Source of the DNA: Cymodocea nodosa
Lineage: Eukaryota > Streptophyta > Magnoliopsida > Alismatales > Cymodoceaceae
DNA length: 64,000 nucleotides
Reading direction: 5' to 3'
NCBI GenBank assembly: GCA_036874045.1
Contig: JAZBRI010000009.1
Location: 3,720,001 to 3,784,000, forward strand
Made by a program: the position numbers and the translations under genes. Below are positions 57,429 to 64,000 of this stretch, in pieces. Under the pieces are notes generated by a model, which saw nothing but the letters and a program-made list of their open reading frames with translations, searched no databases and was not told where the DNA came from. The stretch's first letter is position 1. Each line of letters begins with the position of its first letter.

Positions 57429-59217
57429 TGTAGGATCAAATGACTACACAAGAGGAGGATGAATTGTGTTTTTCAACATATTTAAATATAATTGAAACTT
57501 CAAAATTAAAAATAAGTCGAAACATTATTTTAATTAAATCATTTTATTTAATATTTCAATTACAATATACAATTCAATTCTCCTTAAAAATTATAGATGC
57601 AATTATATAATGATACTATGTTTCATCTAATCAATTTCATAACTACAAATAAAGAAAACTAATTTACGACATTTAAAACATTTCTCCCTATTTGAGATTT
57701 TTCTTCTTCTTCTTATTCTCTTGTAATTCTTCAGTAATAAATATCTAACTTTCTTTACTTCACCAAATTTGTTTTCTTCTGATTCTTCAAATCTTCAGTG
57801 ACATATATCTTTCTCTGCTTCACTAAATTTTCTTCTATCTGAGAGCTTTTTCCCGGAGAGTTGTTTTTTATCCTTGAAAATATATTTCATTTGATATGTA
57901 AGGATAATTGATCAACGAGAATTCTATACCTTTTATATTGTATATTCACTACATGCATATCTTACACGTTTAATCACTATCAGTTTTCCACTCTTCACAT
58001 CTTCTCTTTTTTCTTTATCGAAATACACACGTTCTGACTTACGTTTTCCTTTCAAATTTTTTTTAATCATTAATCCTAGATCTCTAAAAAATTTTCTGCA
58101 AAATAAACTTTCTCGTCCAAAATTTTTCATCAAGTGTAATAACAAGTCGTTGTGTTAATGTTAACTAAACGAATAAAATAAGTAGATTTATAACTTAACA
58201 TATCTAACTCAACGAATTCATCATATGTCAAATCACGTGATAATAACTATAGCTAACTCAACAAACTAAGTCTATGATGTTATATGCTAATTTAACAAAC
58301 TAGTTTCGTGGTGTTACAGTTAACTCAACGAACCAGTTTAACCTTTCTTTCGGAAGGTTAAATGCTAACTCACCAAAAACAATTTAAGTATCAGATAGTT
58401 AAGTTTTCTAAGTATCCGAAAAATCTTTTTATCATAAAACTAGTAAGACACGTGTCGTGACCTGAATAACATAACTTAAAATTATCTTTCGAAAAGTTAA
58501 ATGCTAACTCACCAAAAACAATTTAAGTTTCAGATAGTTACAGTTGTAAGTCTTCGAAAAACTTTAGCTCACTGATCCAGTAATAAACAAATGTTTTTAC
58601 AATAATATATTTACCACGTGCAAGAATAATAACTTTAAGTTTATAACGTTAACCTAACGCGTTATCTTAGTGTTCAATATAGTAACTCAACGTGTGTAGT
58701 TATATTAACTTAATAAGTTAAACATATGCAACTCACGTAATACAATATAACATTCGTAAACTTTAATTTCACCACGTATGTAATACTAACTTAACGAGTT
58801 TGTCTCTTCTTTTTGCTCTTTTGTTCACTAACTTAACGAGTTCTCACATGACCTATTTTAACCTTTAAGCTTATAACTCAACGAGTTCTCACATAAACTC
58901 TATACTAATAACACACTAACTCAACGAATTGTCTAAATGTGCACTGTTCATAATACAAAAAATATAACTTTAAAACATATCATGCTTTACAATAAAAACA
59001 CACGTTAACTTAACGTTTAGTTAAATGAAAAATTAGTATAACGTAACGACTAGTTATTTAACTTAATATAATTTCAAATTCATTACAAACAAGTATTTAT
59101 ATCAGTAAACTTTTTATATATTAATTGATGTTCTTAATTTACTTTCACAAACAATAATAATTGAGTAAATATGATTACATTCGTTTAGTACACATCATCA
59201 AAACAAAATACTCAACA
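57429..59217 (-). repeat. 3' LTR of the right-hand copia element (1789 bp)
   Basis: Minus strand from TGTTGAGTATTTTG (59217) to GATCCTACA (57429). Inner half homologous to 21092-22234. Cassettes lie at 58190-58340 and 58800-58930, a G-box at 58449-58454 and the gypsy-shared segment at 58631-58720. The five bases outside (AAGCT, 57424-57428) are the predicted target duplication. Confidence 0.9.
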
Positions 59218-59218
59218 A

Positions 59219-59231
59219 CCTCCCCCTTTTT
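59219..59231 (-). promoter_or_regulatory. Polypurine tract of the copia element
   Basis: AAAAAGGGGGAGG, one base before the LTR. A second similar tract (AAAAAGGGGGAGATG) lies at about 59463-59477. Confidence 0.85.
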
Positions 59232-59265
59232 GATGATGACAAAATCATATTAAATCAATTATGAA

Positions 59266-59336
59266 ATATATTTAACTCAACGAAACACCTCTGTTGGGTT
59301 AAGTTTTAATTCAACAAACAAGTTTGTTGACTTAAG
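59266..59336. repeat. Cassette between copia ORFX and polypurine tract
   Basis: TTAACTCAACGAAACACCTC, then GTTGGGTTAAG and GTTTGTTGACTTAAG arms. Another unit lies on the other side of ORFX at about 62090-62115 (ACTCGTTGAGTTACC). Confidence 0.65.
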
Positions 59337-59662
59337 TTCACTTAATCTTATGTCTATTGTTTGTGTAAAAATCATTTTTCAGAAATAAAACTTTCAGAAA
59401 AAAAATCAATAACCACAGAATCATCTCCGCTTTTATAATATATGCATTTAAACTCAAAATCATCTCCCCCTTTTTATCATTAATCAAAAAGATGATTATA
59501 CAGTATAAAAATCTGAGAGATACATTTATAATTAAACTTTCTGTAAATATTAATAAGAATGAACACATTTACAGTAAAATGTATTATTCAAGTAGTCAAA
59601 CAATAAATACAAACATTACATTTTGTATTCAAAAATAAGTAAATAGACAAATGACTTGACAT

Positions 59663-61899
59663 TTATCTATTCCTCCTAATGATAACACTAATAGCACTAC
59701 AAATTTTATCTCCTAGATACCTAAAATCATTTCTAATATCATTCAACACTACATCTAAGTCAAGAGGTAGTTCAGGTTGTTGTTGTACTTGATTTGAAAA
59801 GTTTTGCTATCGTGGTTGTTGTTGTTGAAGGTCAGGTTGTTGTTGTTGCATTGACTAGTATTTTTGCAAATCTTTGATACTAAATACTCTCATGTCTTTA
59901 TTTTCAGAGGATCAGTCAGATAAGTTTAATTGACTTGCAAGAATTCGACATACATCATCAAAAAATAACTTTGAACTCATATGTTGTAATTGATATATGA
60001 ACATATCAAACCAATTAATTTGAATTCTGTTCAATATATCATAAGTTGCATATAAACAATTTTTGCTTACTTCTAGATTATGTCCAACTCTCTAAAATAA
60101 ATTGACATGTAAAATATTTGCAATAAATTTCGCCTTTGCATTCAGATTTTCCATTAATCTCATTTCAGTATATACACTTGGAATTTGTGATAAAGACTAA
60201 ATGTTCCATTCCAGCTGTCTAACAATGTCAAATATGTTGGTAACAACACCTTTATTCCTTAATCCTAAAACTTTAGAAATTAATTCAGGAGATAAAGTAA
60301 ACTCCTGTTGAGTTATTTAAGTTTTCAAAAGATTTTCATTCTGTACTAAATTGCTGTAAAAAGCTACAATAAGCTCTTTGTATTTCTTCTATTTTGTTCC
60401 AATTTGTAAGAATTGCATTAAGCCTTGAAACTCAAATAAATCTCTTATTTCCAGTAAATTTTTAAATTTTATTGGTCGAGCATATAAAATTTGACATGAA
60501 ATCAAACTATTGTATTTCTGCAATGCTTCCTTAGATCTAAAATAAATTGAATTTCCTTGAATGATAGTATTCTATACGTAGAAGGTGATACCTGAAGCCG
60601 TAATTCAAAATTTAATTCATCTTCAGAAATCTCTTCTTCAAAATGAATGTCATTGTGTTCCTCTGTCAAAATATTTTCTTGAAGTTGCTTAAATAAACTT
60701 AATTCTTCAGCTTCAACAGTGTGAGAAACATTTTCAATATCTGCCACATCCATAAGTTCAGTTTCTATAGAATGTTCAGAGTTCAAATTTTCCACAAATT
60801 CAATAGCCATTTTATCTATCTGTAATTCTTCATTTTCTTCAACAGATATTTCCATTTCAACATGCTGTAAATTCTCATACTCTGGTTCTATACATTCTAA
60901 AATAGACTAATCAACATTAAACTCTTCTAGAGTTTTGTCTTTTTCAATAACTGCTACTTTAGACAATCCAACCTCTGAACTAGTTACTACTTCAATATTT
61001 TCAAGCACATCTGCAATAACTTGTTTAATATCGTCTACCTGATGCTCTGGTTGTTCAATTTTCTTATCATCAAGGCTTGAAATTATAAAAAAATTTGAAC
61101 TAATTTGTTGCTTTGATTTCTTTTTAAGTTTTTTAGAAAAAGATAATAAAGTTTCATTATCATCATCAATTTCAGTGTATTCTGAACTGATGAACTTGTC
61201 AGATGCACTGTAAGATACAATGTCTAGACATACATTGTCCTTTGGAGTTAAATCCTCATCTGATTTTTCTTTTTCAACAAAATTTGTTTCCTTAGAAATA
61301 ATTTTTCTAACTCTTCGTCTCTTGTAACAAGTTAGTTGTTCTTCTACTATTATTGTTGTTTTCTTCTAAATTTATTTCATAAAAGTTTTCTGTTTTAATT
61401 CTTCAAAAGCACTTTCTATAACTATTGTCTTTCGAAGACTGTCAACTTTTCTCTGATCTATAGCAATATTTATTTATTTTTTCCTTGAAAACAAATGTAT
61501 AAGTATTGCAGAGTCATGTTCTTCCTTAAATGATTGTAGTCTTATTCCATTGATAAGTGTTTGAGGAATTCTATTAAATGAACCTACTCTTTTTTCTAAG
61601 TATTGAGCATATTGTTCCAAAAATACTATTTCAACACATTTCATACGATATTCTCTATCAAATTTACTTTTGATACCTATGTACTTTATACTGTCAGCTG
61701 TATTTTAAAGCTATTCTCTAACTTCATTAAGCATTTCTTCAGAAAAGAAATAGTCACTATAGATTTACGCTAACCTTTTGTCAACTTGAAAAATTTTCTT
61801 AAACCACGTACGTGAAACTTCATGTATTTCTTTGCCTTTTGCATTTTCTCTGCCTCTTTCTTTGCCTCTGCCACACTTTTTGTTGAACTTTGAAAACAT
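59663..61899 (-). pseudogene. ORFX of the copia element
   Basis: From ATG 61899 (MFSKFNKKCGRGKERGRENA) to TAA 59663, with stops and at least one frameshift. The N-terminal part is basic and coiled. The middle is acidic (the clean stretch 60855-60502 has EENEELQIDKMAIEFVEN in the ORFX frame). The C-terminal domain has LFEFQGLMQF (~60430), LSPELISKVLGLRNKGV, KAKFIANILHVNLFQ and INWFDMFIYQL, then a glutamine-rich tail (QQQQPDLQQQQPR, ~59850). It aligns end to end with the C-terminal domain of ORFX in gypsy element A (5996-5169). Function unknown. Confidence 0.7.
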
Positions 61900-62649
61900 T
61901 GTCGTAGGTTGTTACAAGAACAAGCGAAAAAGATGTTCAGAAAGATGTTTACGAGATAACCTAAGTTCTCGTGTAATAAATATTTAAATAGAGTTTCAGT
62001 AGAATAACTTAATGAGTCTATTAGTCAAATTTGAGTTTTAAATGAATATTGAATAAAGTTTATTCAATCGAGGTACCCGAAAAATTTAAGCATAACTCGT
62101 TGAGTTACCTAACCTAACAAGTAAAACGCTATCTAGAAGTAGTTTTACACATTATCTTACATAACATAATGTCTAATTAGTATACTTGACAAAAATAAAT
62201 AAATTTCGGATGTTTTCAACTGAAAGCTTTCTAAAACAACATACAAGTTATAAGTAACTTATATAAAACATTAACTTGAGAACATTGTAAACAATTCTAA
62301 TATTCTTTTTATGAATCTAAAATAGTTTGTTTATCTATTAAATTGTTTCGTCAAAATCTTAAGAGGACCAAACTCAGATTAATTAAGATTTATATTATAA
62401 ATGATATTAATCTGTTTTTGACATTGTAATTCCTCCCCCTATAAATATACTTCAAATATATTCAATAACACACAAAATATAATTGTATAAAAATAGATGT
62501 TACTTATAACTATACTTTAAATTTTCTTTTTAGAAATTTTCTATTATCCTGAATTCATCAAGAATGATTTTCAAAATCAACTCCAACTGTATATCAATCA
62601 AAATATAACTTTAAACTTAATATGATTAACTCAAGGAGAATAAAGGAAT
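61900..62649 (-). other. Copia spacer upstream of ORFX
   Basis: AT-rich; holds one cassette unit (62090-62115). No coding sequence seen. Confidence 0.4.
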
Positions 62650-63400
62650 GTATCTCAAATAAATATTTTCAAAAGTATTAATTTTGATTCAACAAATCAG
62701 TAGTCATATTGGTAGAAACTATATTCAATTCAAAGATATCTGTAATTAATGAAATAACTTTTATCTTTTCAAAACAGTAAATATTGATAATTTTCTTTAA
62801 AATTTAGTTTGAAAAACTTGAATCATACAAGAACTTTCTAATGTACCCGTGTAGCGAGCTTTCAATCAACAATCTCAAGTCTAATCAGGACCTTAGGTTG
62901 CTAGATTTAACGAATCTTTTTTTAGGACAGCAATCTTTACGTACCTATTTGTTCAAGTACAAGAGGCTCATGATCAAACTGATCAATAAACTCTCAAAGA
63001 TTTTCACTTTGTAAGCACTTTTTATTTTAAACACAGTATATATGTATTTCATTAATACAAATGCAATAAAATACAAATCTCATACAATTTTTACGTCTAT
63101 GATTTTACTGAAAATATAAATCAATTTCAATAAGCTTATACTTTTGATTAGTAGTTTAATATGATTTACATATAAATTATTCTACAAGTTTAATCAATAA
63201 AGTCAAACTCATTCTTGATCATATATACTTTCATTGATCTAAAGAAAACACTTAATTAAAATTTCAAGATTTCAGAGGAATTTAATGTTTTTCATTGACA
63301 ATTTCACTTAAAATTTTGAAAAAACCATTAAATTTAAAAAGTAAGTAAAATCAATAAGATACTACAATAATTTTATCATAAACACATAGTATCTTATTCA
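62650..63400 (-). other. Non-coding block shared with the gypsy elements
   Basis: Matches about 150-960 (element A) and 15200-15950 (element B). The best kept part, 62820-63000, includes GAGCTTTC-type repeats around a TGTACCCGTGTA segment. It follows pol by ~100 bp. Confidence 0.75.
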
Positions 63401-63499
63401 GTAGTTTAAATATTACTTAGATATTTATGATAAATATATAATATTTATGAAGTAAACAACATCATCAACAATATTTATGTTTTGTAGAGTTTAAGCATT

Positions 63500-64000
63500 T
63501 TACACATCACATAGCCTACAAATACCTAAATTTAATCTTATGTTGCAGAATATAGTTTCATCTAAAGGTTTTGTAAATATATCAGCTAATTAATTTTTAC
63601 TAGATACAAATCCTAATTTAATTTTACCTTTAATTATGTTATCTCTTAGAAAATGATATCTAACATCTATATGCTTCGCTCTAGAATGTAATACAGGATT
63701 TTTGAAAAGATTTATTGTAGAACTACTGTCACAATAAATCTAAGTTGTATCATAAGATAATCTAAAATTTTCTAAAGTTTGCCTTATCCACAGAATCTGA
63801 GTGCAACACAATACACTAACAACATATTTAGCTTTAGTGGTTGAAAGTGCTACACAGTTTTGCTTTTTACTAAATCATGACATCAAATTATTTTCCAATA
63901 ATTGACATGTACCACTGATACTCTTTCTATCAAATTTAAATCCTACGTAATCAACATCAATATATCGTATAAGATCTATTGAATTATCCTTAGAATAATA
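63500..64000 (-). pseudogene. Copia pol, RNase H end
   Basis: Minus strand, entering from the right edge: SISGTCQLLENNLMS, NCVALSTTKAKYVVSVLCC, ILWIRQTLENF, a CDSSSTINLFKNPVLHSRAK stretch, HIDVRYHFLRDNI and LADIFTKPLDETIF, ending at TAA 63500-63502. Several in-frame stops (W or Q positions). Confidence 0.85.

Larger units (their letters stand above)
57429..64000 (-). mobile_element. Large Ty1/copia element (SIRE-like), 3' part
   Basis: Minus-strand order: end of pol (64000-63500), non-coding block, ORFX (61899-59663), polypurine tract, 3' LTR. A long accessory ORF between pol and LTR is known in the SIRE/Maximus branch of copia elements. The 5' part lies right of the window. Confidence 0.85.

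Overview
This is AT-rich nuclear DNA from a flowering plant. Two host genes sit in a dense, nested set of decayed retrotransposons. The subtilase gene has a clearly GC-richer 5' half than its surroundings, a pattern common in monocots; I would lean towards a monocot but cannot name a species.

Layout. (1) 1-14644: a very large Athila-like Ty3/gypsy element on the minus strand ('element A'). It has one full LTR (12441-14644), a tRNA-Asp primer site, and a single gag-pol frame (12340 to 7670) broken only by stop codons. After pol come a long accessory ORF ('ORFX', 7092-5169), a separate capsid-type gag ORF (4096-2909) and a captured F-box gene (2740-1601). A conserved non-coding block runs to the left edge; the 3' LTR should lie just outside the window. 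(2) 14645-19816: the 3' end of a second copy ('element B', plus strand). Element A inserted into it, and a solo LTR of the same family (16777-18615, target duplication TGAGT) splits its LTR. (3) 19817-22234: a fragment of a Ty1/copia element (gag, primer site, part of an LTR). (4) 22392-25813: a tandemly duplicated promoter block followed by an intact, intronless P69-like subtilase gene (plus strand). (5) 25958-48327: 15 exons of PEX6, the peroxisomal AAA-ATPase, on the minus strand and tail-to-tail with the subtilase (144 bp between stop codons). Its introns hold copia, LINE, hAT-like and small LTR elements. The first ~100 codons were not found. (6) 48800-57428: LINE, TRIM-like and hAT fragments, a degenerate copia LTR and two patches of one minisatellite. 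(7) 57429-64000: the 3' part of a large copia element of the same family as region 3: LTR, polypurine tract, ORFX, non-coding block and the end of pol.

The main discovery-type result is that the gypsy and copia elements, which belong to different superfamilies, share pieces: the accessory ORFX, a ~750-bp non-coding block that follows pol, a ~90-bp LTR (U3) cassette, and short inverted-repeat cassettes built from TAACTCAACG/CGTTGAGTTA. These cassettes lie at most junctions between coding modules, flank ORFX on both sides in both elements, and one is present in B but absent from A at the same site. This looks like modular exchange between retrotransposon superfamilies. Element A also has a gag split between the two ends of its coding region and carries a host-type F-box gene.

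Host genes: PEX6 works with PEX1 at the peroxisome membrane to recycle the import receptor PEX5. The subtilase is a secreted serine protease. They share no pathway; their arrangement is positional only.
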